28,458 nucleotides of DNA from SIG673 sp964520875 (GTDB lineage: Bacteria > Bacillota > Clostridia > Oscillospirales > CAG-272): assembly GCA_964520875.1 (NCBI GenBank), contig CAZFQJ010000003.1, forward strand, positions 1-28,458. Reading direction: 5' to 3'. The position numbers were made by a program, and so were the translations under genes. The notes beneath the pieces were generated by a model that saw only the letters and a list, made by a program, of their open reading frames with translations, searched no databases and was not told the origin of the DNA. The first letter of the stretch is position 1; each line of letters begins with the position of its first letter. Below are positions 1-6,137 of this stretch, piece after piece.

Positions 1-51
1 GCGACCTTGCCAAGGTCGAGGTGGCGGGTTCGAGCCCCGTAATCCGCTCCA
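1..51 (+). tRNA. tRNA-Gly (GCC anticodon), 3' part only
   Basis: The window opens inside a tRNA. An anticodon stem CGACC/GGTCG closes a seven-base loop TTGCCAA, giving anticodon GCC for glycine. The T arm GCGGG-TTCGAGC-CCCGT follows, then the acceptor 3' strand AATCCGC, discriminator T48 and an encoded CCA at 49-51. A T discriminator fits bacterial tRNA-Gly. The D arm and 5' acceptor strand lie outside the window. Confidence 0.93.
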
Positions 52-52
52 A

Positions 53-84
53 AAGCTCCAAGTTTTTAGACTTGGAGCTTTTTT
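53..84 (+). terminator. Intrinsic terminator of tRNA-Gly
   Basis: An 11-bp perfect stem (53-63 with 70-80, core AGCTCCAAGT/ACTTGGAGCT) closes a six-base loop and runs into T81-T84. It begins one base after the CCA end of tRNA-Gly. Confidence 0.9.
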
Positions 85-85
85 G

Positions 86-112
86 TCCGTTGTTTTCGGC
101 GAAAACAACGGA
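86..112 (+). repeat. Perfect 11-bp hairpin just after the tRNA-Gly terminator
   Basis: TCCGTTGTTTT (86-96) pairs perfectly with AAAACAACGGA (102-112) around loop CGGCG. It follows the terminator T-run directly and has no T-run of its own on the plus strand. Its role is unknown; it could be a backup stop, a terminator for leftward transcripts (AAAAC on its 5' flank is weak) or an RNA stability element. Confidence 0.6.
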
Positions 113-159
113 GGTCGCGATAAATTTTTGTAAAAATAATAAAAAATTTCAAAAAACTA

Positions 160-188
160 TTGACAAAACGGCAGTACTTTGCTATACT
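160..188 (+). promoter_or_regulatory. Sigma-A promoter of tRNA-Cys
   Basis: TTGACA at 160-165 and TATACT at 183-188 are separated by exactly 17 bases. A transcript would begin about 25 bases before the mature tRNA-Cys 5' end at 221. The A/T-rich stretch 121-159 upstream could act as an UP element. Confidence 0.85.
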
Positions 189-220
189 ATTAAAGCAACG
201 GTCATTCGTTATGCCGATGC

Positions 221-295
<75 letters not shown>

Positions 296-337
296 AAAAT
301 CAAAGAGCACTTCGTTTGGAGTGCTCTTTGATTTTTT
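296..337 (+). terminator. Intrinsic terminator of tRNA-Cys
   Basis: AAATCAAAGAGCACT (297-311) pairs with AGTGCTCTTTGATTT (320-334) over an eight-base loop and ends in a T-run to 337. It starts directly after the encoded CCA of tRNA-Cys. Confidence 0.92.
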
Positions 338-346
338 AGATGAAAT

Positions 347-369
347 GTCCGTTTGTGTACGAAACGGAC
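347..369 (+). repeat. 8-bp hairpin following the tRNA-Cys terminator
   Basis: GTCCGTTT (347-354) pairs with AAACGGAC (362-369) around a seven-base loop. Its 5' arm begins GTCCGTT, as does the hairpin placed after the tRNA-Gly terminator (85-112), so both tRNA terminators here are followed by a related secondary hairpin. Function unknown. Confidence 0.5.
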
Positions 370-370
370 G

Positions 371-420
371 AAAAATCAAGCGTTCATGCCCGTAAACCGG
401 GAATATGAACGCTTGATTTT
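371..420 (-). terminator. Terminator of the HTH regulator gene
   Basis: AAAATCAAGCGTTCAT and ATGAACGCTTGATTTT (about 372-387 and 405-420) form a 16-bp stem with a 17-base loop. Read on the minus strand it ends in a T-run (complement of A371-A375). It overlaps the stop codon of the HTH gene. It could also stop rightward read-through, since T-rich DNA lies on both sides. Confidence 0.8.
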
Positions 421-625
421 ATTTTTTATCCGAGATACCTATGAAATAGTCGGCACTCACTCTGTAAAACGCGCAGAGCTTGATAAGATCTTCGATCTTA
501 AGCTCGGCTCTGCCGTCTTCGATATGACTGTATCCTTGCTGGGATTTGTTTATGATATCAGCTACCTCTTTCTGCGTCAGATCGTTGTCCTCTCGCAGAT
601 TTCTCATTCTCGTTCTCCAATTCAT
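419..625 (-). CDS. Small XRE/Cro-CI family HTH repressor (68 aa)
   Basis: The protein is a single helix-turn-helix domain of the Cro/C1 type. The recognition region reads LTQKEVADIINKSQQGYSHI, followed by EDGRAELKIEDLIKLC and the typical ending VSADYFIGISDKK. No ligand or protease domain is attached, so it is probably a minimal DNA-binding regulator. I chose the ATG at 625 because AAGGAG lies seven bases upstream; an ATG two codons earlier abuts the AAGGAG, and longer in-frame starts would read through the promoter and operators. It is transcribed away from the ten-gene Hsp70/GTPase operon, with two inverted repeats between them. That arrangement suggests autoregulation and possibly control of the operon. 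The target assignment is inference. Confidence 0.88.
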   Translation of the reverse strand: MNWRTRMRNLREDNDLTQKEVADIINKSQQGYSHIEDGRAELKIEDLIKLCAFYRVSADYFIGISDKK

Positions 626-647
626 GAACATCTCCTTGTTTCGGTTG

Positions 648-675
648 ATTATAAAAATTCTACCATACTCATAAA
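648..675 (-). promoter_or_regulatory. Probable promoter of the HTH gene
   Basis: On the minus strand TATAAT (653 to 648) lies 23 bases upstream of the start codon. The best -35 match is TTTATG (675 to 670) with a 16-base spacer, which is weak. The -35 falls inside inverted repeat 663-685, so a protein bound there would block the gene, as expected for an autorepressor. Confidence 0.5.
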
Positions 676-685
676 TTGAGTATGG
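663..685. promoter_or_regulatory. Operator-like inverted repeat 1
   Basis: CCATACTCA and TGAGTATGG form perfect 9-bp arms around TAAAT. The core TACTCA-N5-TGAGTA is shared with the repeat at 689-709. The repeat overlaps the predicted -35 of the HTH gene. Confidence 0.75.
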
Positions 686-688
686 ACA

Positions 689-709
689 TTTACTCAAAGA
701 TTGAGTAAA
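689..709. promoter_or_regulatory. Operator-like inverted repeat 2
   Basis: TTTACTCAA and TTGAGTAAA form perfect 9-bp arms around AGA, containing the same TACTCA-N5-TGAGTA core as repeat 1. The two centres are 25 bp apart, about two and a half helical turns. This copy ends just before the weak -35 of the rightward operon promoter. Confidence 0.75.
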
Positions 710-740
710 TTACCAAAAAAACAAATATATGTAGTATAAT
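710..740 (+). promoter_or_regulatory. Probable promoter of the Hsp70/GTPase operon
   Basis: A consensus TATAAT sits at 735-740. No good -35 exists; the nearest is TTACCA at 710-715 with a long 19-base spacer. A perfect -10 with a poor -35 directly beside inverted repeat 2 fits a regulated promoter. The leader to the first start codon is about 60 bases. No other convincing promoter was seen between this point and the terminator at 17304. Confidence 0.5.
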
Positions 741-809
741 GAAACAGAAACGTATTTTTTGAGAGAAATATGCGATAAAATACGAAAATTATTAGTGGAG
801 GCAAGCTTT

Positions 810-2204
810 ATGCTTTTAACCGCAAACGATAGGGTGATCCTTTTCGGATCGAAAAGCAATGTGGAAAACGTTTTGCGAGATCCCGCTTTCGCCGATATGA
901 AGATCGTGGCGATATGTCAGGAATCCATGCTTGAGGATAAGATCGAGGCAAGCGGAATAGATTCGGTCTCTATGGGAGAGCTTGTGAGATACGACGCGAC
1001 GGTAATAGTTGCAGATGAGACTCTTTCCGGCGTAAACGCAGGTTATTTCACCGCGCACGATATAAAATATGCTCTTTCGACCGACGTTACGTTCGCCGAG
1101 TCCATGATGGCTCAGACGGCGGACACCGAAGCGGAGGAGACATCCGAGCTGGCAGAGGAAACTGCGGCGACGGAAGCTTGCGAGGAAGAAACGGAATGCG
1201 TCGCGGAGCAGACGGAAGAAACGGCGGAGGAGACGGTATGCGAGGCTTGTCAGCCTACGTATTCGGAAGAGCAGTATGCCGAGATAAAGAGCAAGTTTGC
1301 GGAATTTTACGATACGGTGCTTCGTTCGGTAAGAAATACGAAGGCGAAGGACGACGCCGTATATAACATCAATAAAGAGCTTCAAAAGTACAAGGACGAT
1401 TATTTCCTCCAGATATCGAAGGCTCTCGTGAACGACCTCATAGGCTTCAGAGAGGACTGCAAGAAGTCGGATTCCGATATGACGGAATACGGACTTACGG
1501 GCGATAAGCTCGTCGGTTATTTCGAATGTACCGCCGAGCAGATAGAGAACATTCTTTCGGTGCACGGTATCACGGAAAAGGACGGGGTCTATTTTTACGG
1601 AGAAAAGGTAGTATATCCTACTCCGGAATACCCCGAGAGCAGTTCAAGCGCCGCGGAGGACGATTATTCTCCTTCCGAGCCGGAGCTTGAAAGTGTTGAT
1701 TTTGCGTCGGTCACGGATACCGAGGGACTTTACGCGGAATTCGGAAAGTGCGTAAAGAACATAGAGGCGCTTCTTGCGAAGGACGAGGCGTTCGTTCGAA
1801 CGATAGACGGTATGTTCGTTTCCGCAAAGAAGCAGCAGGCGGTATGCGACGGTATACTTATCATACCCGCGCTTGTTAAGCTTATACAGATAGGCGAGTA
1901 TTTTTCAAAGAGATGCGAGGCTCTGAAAAACGCCGCAGACGACGCCGCGAAGGCTTGCATATATACCGAGACGTACACTTACGTTTCCGACTTCGTCGAA
2001 AAGCTTCTTCTTAACTTCGGAGTCACCGTAAGGAGCGAGGTTGATCGCACGTTCGACGCGAAATACCACCGCGTGCTTAAGATGACCAAGATAACGGCGG
2101 ACGAGAGCGAAAAGGAAAAGACGATCGCCCGTTACTGCTCCGACTGTTATATGTACGGCGACAAGGTCATTTATCCGGCTAAAGTCATTATTTACAAGCT
2201 TTGA
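810..2204 (+). CDS. Protein with Rossmann-like N-terminus and two GrpE-like modules (464 aa); candidate Hsp70 nucleotide exchange factor
   Basis: I read this as a candidate exchange factor for the Hsp70s encoded next. Residues 1-95 look like a small alpha/beta domain (RVILFGSKSN, KIVAIC, DATVIVAD). Residues 100-150 are a Glu/Thr-rich linker. Residues 155-270 and 305-464 look like two copies of one module: a long helical stretch, a short hydrophobic G-(I/V)-T turn, then a beta tail. The second tail, with FDAKYHRVL at 415-423 and YMYGDKVIYPAKVIIYKL at 447-464, resembles the GrpE C-terminal beta domain (FDP..HeAv, then GY...RpAkV.V). The first ends similarly at GEKVVYP. The start at 810 has GGAGG eight bases upstream; an upstream ATG at 759 does not. 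GrpE proteins are usually about 200 residues with one module. The family call is by eye and moderate; exchange activity is inference from the neighbours. Confidence 0.6.
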   Translation: MLLTANDRVILFGSKSNVENVLRDPAFADMKIVAICQESMLEDKIEASGIDSVSMGELVRYDATVIVADETLSGVNAGYFTAHDIKYALSTDVTFAESMMAQTADTEAEETSELAEETAATEACEEETECVAEQTEETAEETVCEACQPTYSEEQYAEIKSKFAEFYDTVLRSVRNTKAKDDAVYNINKELQKYKDDYFLQISKALVNDLIGFREDCKKSDSDMTEYGLTGDKLVGYFECTAEQIENILSVHGITEKDGVYFYGEKVVYPTPEYPESSSSAAEDDYSPSEPELESVDFASVTDTEGLYAEFGKCVKNIEALLAKDEAFVRTIDGMFVSAKKQQAVCDGILIIPALVKLIQIGEYFSKRCEALKNAADDAAKACIYTETYTYVSDFVEKLLLNFGVTVRSEVDRTFDAKYHRVLKMTKITADESEKEKTIARYCSDCYMYGDKVIYPAKVIIYKL

Positions 2205-2246
2205 AAATAAAAATCATATATACACATATATAAGGAGAACGGAATC

Positions 2247-3872
2247 ATGGGAAAGAAAATAGGAATCGACCTCGGTACAACTTATTCTTGCGTATCATGG
2301 CTCAACGATAACGGAGCGCTTGAGGTCATCAAGAACTCCGAAGGTGCGAACACCACGCCTTCGATAGTCTACTTCGAGAGCGACACCAACGTCGTCGTCG
2401 GTGAACAGGCTCGCGCGGGCGCGCTCTTCAGCCCCGAAAACGTTATCGAAAGAGTAAAATCTCTTATGGGAGACAAGGACTATACCATAGATATGTTCGG
2501 TCAGGCGTATTCTCCGTCTTCTATCTCTTCGCTTATCCTTCGTAAGCTCAAGAAGGACGCCGAGGAAGCTCTCGGCGACACCATAGACGGCGCGGTCATA
2601 ACCTGCCCCGCATACTTCGGAACTATCGCGAGAGGCGCTACTCAGAAGGCGGCGGAGGACGCGGGACTCAACGTATATCAGATAATAAACGAGCCTACCG
2701 CGGCGGCGTTCGCTTACGCTTATATAAAGAATGAAGACGTTAACAAGAACGTTCTCATATACGACCTCGGCGGAGGAACGTTCGACTGTACGCTCCTTCG
2801 TATGGACTTCAACGGCGATGATAAGAAGCTTCGCGTTATAGCCTCCAACGGTGACCATACCCTCGGCGGTAAGGACTGGGACGCGGCGTTCACCAACTAC
2901 GTTATAGACGAGTTCTGCAACGCTACCGGTGCGGATCCCGACGAGATGAGAAGCGACGCCGAGTGCCAGGCGTGGTTCTCCGAGAATATAGAAAAAGCCA
3001 AGAAGCAGCTCTCCGCACGTGAGACCATAAAGCTTCCCGTAAGCTTCATGGGTAATAAGCAGATCATGGAGATAAGCGTCGAAACGTTCGAAAGCGTTAC
3101 CGAGGACCTTCTCAACAAGACGATCTCTCTTGTCGACGATATGCTCAAGGCTCAGAATATGACCATAGACGAGGTTGACGAGATAATCCTCGTCGGCGGT
3201 TCTACCAGAATGCCCCAGGTAAGAAAGATACTTGACGCTACCTACGGCAAGCCTCTCGCAAGTTTCGAGCCCGACGAGGCGGTCGCTAAGGGTGCGGCTC
3301 TTATGGCGGCGTTCTCCGACGTTTATGCAGGTGCGGCTGCCGGTGAGGACGGCGGTGCGGCTTCCGGCGACGGAGCTTCCGCTTCCGCAGGCGCGGCTTC
3401 CGGCGACGACGGTTCTCAGGGTATATCCATAAAGACCGAAAAGGGAAGCATAAGCGTTGACGATATAACCAACAAGAGCTACGGCGTTAAGGTATGGGAC
3501 CCCAATCAGCAGAAGAACCTCGTGGTAAACCTCATAAAGACCGGTACTCCGAAGCCCTGCAGCGGAACGAATATCGGAATAATGGATCTCGTTATAGGCG
3601 GAGCTAAATCCATAACCGTCTGCGAGAGCGATTACAACGACGACGTAATAGAATACGAAAACAGCGTAGAGGTTTATACCGGACCTCTCAGCGTTCCGGA
3701 CGGACTTGATCCCAATACTCCGGTAGAGATAGTATTCGACCTTAACTTGAGCGCGGTCCTTTCGATAAAGACCGTCGTAAACGGTATAGAGACGAATCTC
3801 GTGTTCGACCCCACCACAGGCGGAGCGTCCACCGAGGGAAGCGAGCAGGCAAAGAAGCTCTCTCTCGTCTGA
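2247..3872 (+). CDS. Short Hsp70-family ATPase without helical lid (541 aa)
   Basis: The N-terminal 360 residues are a complete Hsp70 actin-fold ATPase domain. It has phosphate-1 loop GIDLGTTYS (6-14), PAYF (121-124), EPTAAAFAYA (149-158), phosphate-2 loop YDLGGGTFD (172-180) and adenosine motif VGGSTRMPQ (316-324). The usual acidic-hydrophobic interdomain linker is absent; instead there is a Gly/Ala/Ser/Asp-rich stretch at 361-392. A degenerate substrate-binding beta domain follows (SVDDITNKSYGVKVWD at 403-418, LIKTGTPKP at 429-437). The protein ends at 541 without the alpha-helical lid. DnaK is about 610-640 residues. Its place between a GrpE-like gene and a second Hsp70 argues for a specialised Hsp70, not the housekeeping DnaK. 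Start is supported by AAGGAG. Confidence 0.92.
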   Translation: MGKKIGIDLGTTYSCVSWLNDNGALEVIKNSEGANTTPSIVYFESDTNVVVGEQARAGALFSPENVIERVKSLMGDKDYTIDMFGQAYSPSSISSLILRKLKKDAEEALGDTIDGAVITCPAYFGTIARGATQKAAEDAGLNVYQIINEPTAAAFAYAYIKNEDVNKNVLIYDLGGGTFDCTLLRMDFNGDDKKLRVIASNGDHTLGGKDWDAAFTNYVIDEFCNATGADPDEMRSDAECQAWFSENIEKAKKQLSARETIKLPVSFMGNKQIMEISVETFESVTEDLLNKTISLVDDMLKAQNMTIDEVDEIILVGGSTRMPQVRKILDATYGKPLASFEPDEAVAKGAALMAAFSDVYAGAAAGEDGGAASGDGASASAGAASGDDGSQGISIKTEKGSISVDDITNKSYGVKVWDPNQQKNLVVNLIKTGTPKPCSGTNIGIMDLVIGGAKSITVCESDYNDDVIEYENSVEVYTGPLSVPDGLDPNTPVEIVFDLNLSAVLSIKTVVNGIETNLVFDPTTGGASTEGSEQAKKLSLV

Positions 3873-3888
3873 TCAAAGTTTGATAATA

Positions 3889-3921
3889 GCAGACCTGCCT
3901 GTTTTTAACATGCGGGTCTGC
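3889..3921 (+). repeat. Hairpin in the gap between the two Hsp70 genes
   Basis: GCAGACCTGC (3889-3898) pairs with GCGGGTCTGC (3912-3921), with one G-T pair, over a 13-base loop. The following GTTACTTTGTCTTTTT is T-rich but interrupted, so this may be a leaky terminator that sets relative expression or an mRNA end-protecting element. The gap of about 95 bases before the next start is the longest inside the operon. Confidence 0.5.
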
Positions 3922-3967
3922 GTTACTTTGTCTTTTTACAACATAAAACATGAAAGGGATATCCGAT

Positions 3968-6085
3968 ATGAACAAGATAACCGTAGGAATAGATCTCGGC
4001 ACTACTTATTCGGCGGTGTCGACCTTCGATAAAGCGAAGGGAGAGCCGGTGATACTTAAGAACAGCTTCGGAGAGGAGTATACTCCGTCGGTAGTTTTTA
4101 TAGAAAACGGAAGCGTCACGATAGGAAGCGAGGCGAAGAGCCTTCAGAGCGCGGGAAACGCAAACGCCGCGGCATTCTACAAGACGTGGATGGGAAATAA
4201 GAATTTTTCGCTTTATCTTGACGGAGACAATTATTCTTCGGAGGATCTTTCGGGAATATATCTGAGGGAGCTTGTGAAGGATATAGAAAGCGCGAATAAC
4301 GTTGAGATCGACGGCGCGGTCATAACCGTTCCGGCGTATTTTAACGAGGCTCAGCGTCAGGCTACCATAAACGCCGGCAAAGCGGCGGGACTCAAGGTCC
4401 TCAAGATAATCAACGAGCCCACCGCGGCTATAATCGCCTACGGTCTTACCGGAGAGGGAGACAAAAAGGTAATGGTATACGACCTCGGAGGCGGTACGTT
4501 CGATATCACGATAGCGGACGTTAAAGGCTCGGTCGTAAGCGTTCTCGGAACGAACGGAGACCACCAGCTCGGCGGTAAGGATTGGGATCTTATAATAAGA
4601 AATTATCTTGCCGAGTCGTTTGAAAACGAATTCGGTATATCGATAGACGATTATCCCGAGGAGTCTAACGAGCTTCAGGTCGAATGTGAGAGCATAAAGA
4701 AGAAGCTCACCACCCTGCAAAAGGCTACCGCCACCGTTTCCTGCGACGGAAACATAGGCAGATACGAAGTGACCAAGGAATGGTTCGAGGATCAGACGAG
4801 CGATCTTCTCTCCAAGACTCAGCTCCTTATAAACGAATGTCTTGCCGAGATCGGCGAAAGCACAGACGGATCCGGAATAGACGAGATAGTCCTTGTCGGA
4901 GGCTCTACCAGAATGCCTCAGGTCAAGGAGATGATAAAGCGCGAATACGGAAAATATCCGATAACCAACGTAAACGTCGATACGGTAGTCGCAAAGGGCG
5001 CGGCGATACAGGCGGCTATATGCTCCGAAAAGAAGGTAACTCTTTCTCTCGGTCCCGCTCCCCGTACATCTGCCGCTTCTTCGGCTCAGCCCGCAAGACG
5101 CGTTCTTACGCTCAGCAGCGATTCCATACGCGACGTTACCGCGCACAGTCTCGGAATGATCTCGGTCTCCGAGGATAAGACGCGCTACGTAAATACGATA
5201 ATAATACCCAAAAACGAAAAGGTTCCGTCGACTCAGCAGAAGCCCTTTAAGATCAACACGAGAAGAGGAGAGGACGGAATAATAGAGGTCTATATACTTC
5301 AAGGTGAGAGCCTTGTTCCGAGCGATAACCACATACTCGGTAAGTACGTCATAAGCGGAATAGAGCCTCAAAGCGAGCAGGAATCCGTAATAGATATCTC
5401 GTACACCTACAACGAAAACGGAATGGTCGACGTTACCGCCGTGCAGAGAAAGACCGGCAAGGCGCTTACGGTGACCAAGACCGAGGTCCCCGAGGACATG
5501 AGCTGGGTGGATCAGCCTCCGAAGATAAGCGAGATAAAGAAGAGCTCCACCATATACCTTGTCATAGACGTTTCGGGAAGTATGTCCTCCGCTATGCAGA
5601 AGGTAGAGCAGGCGGCGCGTACCTTCGTCGACGATATGGATCTCACGAGCAGTAAGGTTGGAGTCGTTGTATTCGCCGACAAGGTCACCACGGCTTGCAA
5701 GCCCACGAGCAATATAAAGGATATATACGGCGCCATAAAGAAGGCGTGCAAGTTCGGATACGACGTCGGAGGCGCTACGAGCGGAAAGCCGTTTGAATAT
5801 CTTGACAAAGCGTTCGGAAAGCTTGACGAAAAGAACTATCTTGTCGTGCTTACCGACGGTCAATGGTTCAAGGCGTCCGAGGAGATAGCAAACTCCCAAA
5901 AGATAAAGGATAAGGGCATAGATATAGTCGCTCTCGGCTTTGCGGAAGCCGACAGAGACTTCTTAAGGAAGATCGCCTCTTCCGACGAATCCGCTCTTAA
6001 GACCGATCTTAACAGTCTTGAAGGCGCGTTCTCCACGATAGCTCAGGCGATAACCGAGGGAAGCGGCAGAGTCAGCCTCGGCTGA
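3968..6085 (+). CDS. Hsp70 fused to a C-terminal von Willebrand factor A domain (705 aa)
   Basis: Residues 1-355 form a full Hsp70 ATPase domain: GIDLGTTYSAV (7-17), VPAYFNEAQRQAT (121-133), NEPTAAIIAYG (149-159), YDLGGGTFDI (171-180) and VGGSTRMPQ (310-318). Residues 386-505 are an Hsp70-like substrate-binding beta domain (RDVTAHSLGM, IIPKNEKVPS). The helical lid is replaced at 527-697 by a vWA domain with an apparently intact metal (MIDAS) site: D534, S536 and S538 in DVSGSMS, T604 in GGATSG, and D630 in VLTDG. A vWA domain normally binds a protein partner through a metal-bridged acidic residue, so this chaperone may recruit or release a client through it. The start at 3968 is chosen because AAAGGGA lies eight bases upstream; the ATG at 3950 has no ribosome binding site. 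Partner identity is unknown. Confidence 0.92.
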   Translation: MNKITVGIDLGTTYSAVSTFDKAKGEPVILKNSFGEEYTPSVVFIENGSVTIGSEAKSLQSAGNANAAAFYKTWMGNKNFSLYLDGDNYSSEDLSGIYLRELVKDIESANNVEIDGAVITVPAYFNEAQRQATINAGKAAGLKVLKIINEPTAAIIAYGLTGEGDKKVMVYDLGGGTFDITIADVKGSVVSVLGTNGDHQLGGKDWDLIIRNYLAESFENEFGISIDDYPEESNELQVECESIKKKLTTLQKATATVSCDGNIGRYEVTKEWFEDQTSDLLSKTQLLINECLAEIGESTDGSGIDEIVLVGGSTRMPQVKEMIKREYGKYPITNVNVDTVVAKGAAIQAAICSEKKVTLSLGPAPRTSAASSAQPARRVLTLSSDSIRDVTAHSLGMISVSEDKTRYVNTIIIPKNEKVPSTQQKPFKINTRRGEDGIIEVYILQGESLVPSDNHILGKYVISGIEPQSEQESVIDISYTYNENGMVDVTAVQRKTGKALTVTKTEVPEDMSWVDQPPKISEIKKSSTIYLVIDVSGSMSSAMQKVEQAARTFVDDMDLTSSKVGVVVFADKVTTACKPTSNIKDIYGAIKKACKFGYDVGGATSGKPFEYLDKAFGKLDEKNYLVVLTDGQWFKASEEIANSQKIKDKGIDIVALGFAEADRDFLRKIASSDESALKTDLNSLEGAFSTIAQAITEGSGRVSLG

Positions 6086-6137
6086 CGCGGCGGTCGATCG
6101 ATCGTAAAACCAAGAAACACACAAAGGAGCAACTCTA

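Noticed and set aside
759..809. Upstream start for the GrpE-like gene at 759
   Set aside because: It lies within about 20 bases of the predicted -10 box and has no ribosome binding site. ATG at 810 has GGAGG eight bases upstream.
1110..1260. Glu/Thr-rich stretch in the first operon gene as a tandem DNA repeat
   Set aside because: The bases show loose GAGGAAAC-like similarity but no fixed repeat unit; it is better explained as a low-complexity acidic linker.
3330..3425. GC-rich repeated GGTGCGGCT/TCCGGCGAC segment as a phase-variable repeat
   Set aside because: The copies differ in spacing and sequence and stay in frame; it encodes the Gly/Ala/Ser linker of the short Hsp70.
3950..3967. ATG at 3950 as start of the Hsp70-vWA gene
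   Set aside because: No Shine-Dalgarno precedes it, and its own codons form the AAAGGGA site for the ATG at 3968, which begins at the usual Hsp70 N-terminus.
3923..5899. A very long open frame (about 658 codons) antisense to the Hsp70-vWA gene
   Set aside because: Its translation is Arg/Tyr/Leu-rich with no recognisable domain and no ribosome binding site. It mirrors codon bias of the strongly supported Hsp70-vWA gene on the other strand.
735..6085. The operon might be the housekeeping hrcA-grpE-dnaK-dnaJ heat-shock operon
   Set aside because: There is no HrcA, no CIRCE-type repeat (TTAGCACTC-N9-GAGTGCTAA), no HPD-containing DnaJ, and both Hsp70s lack the lid. The genes downstream are not heat-shock genes.
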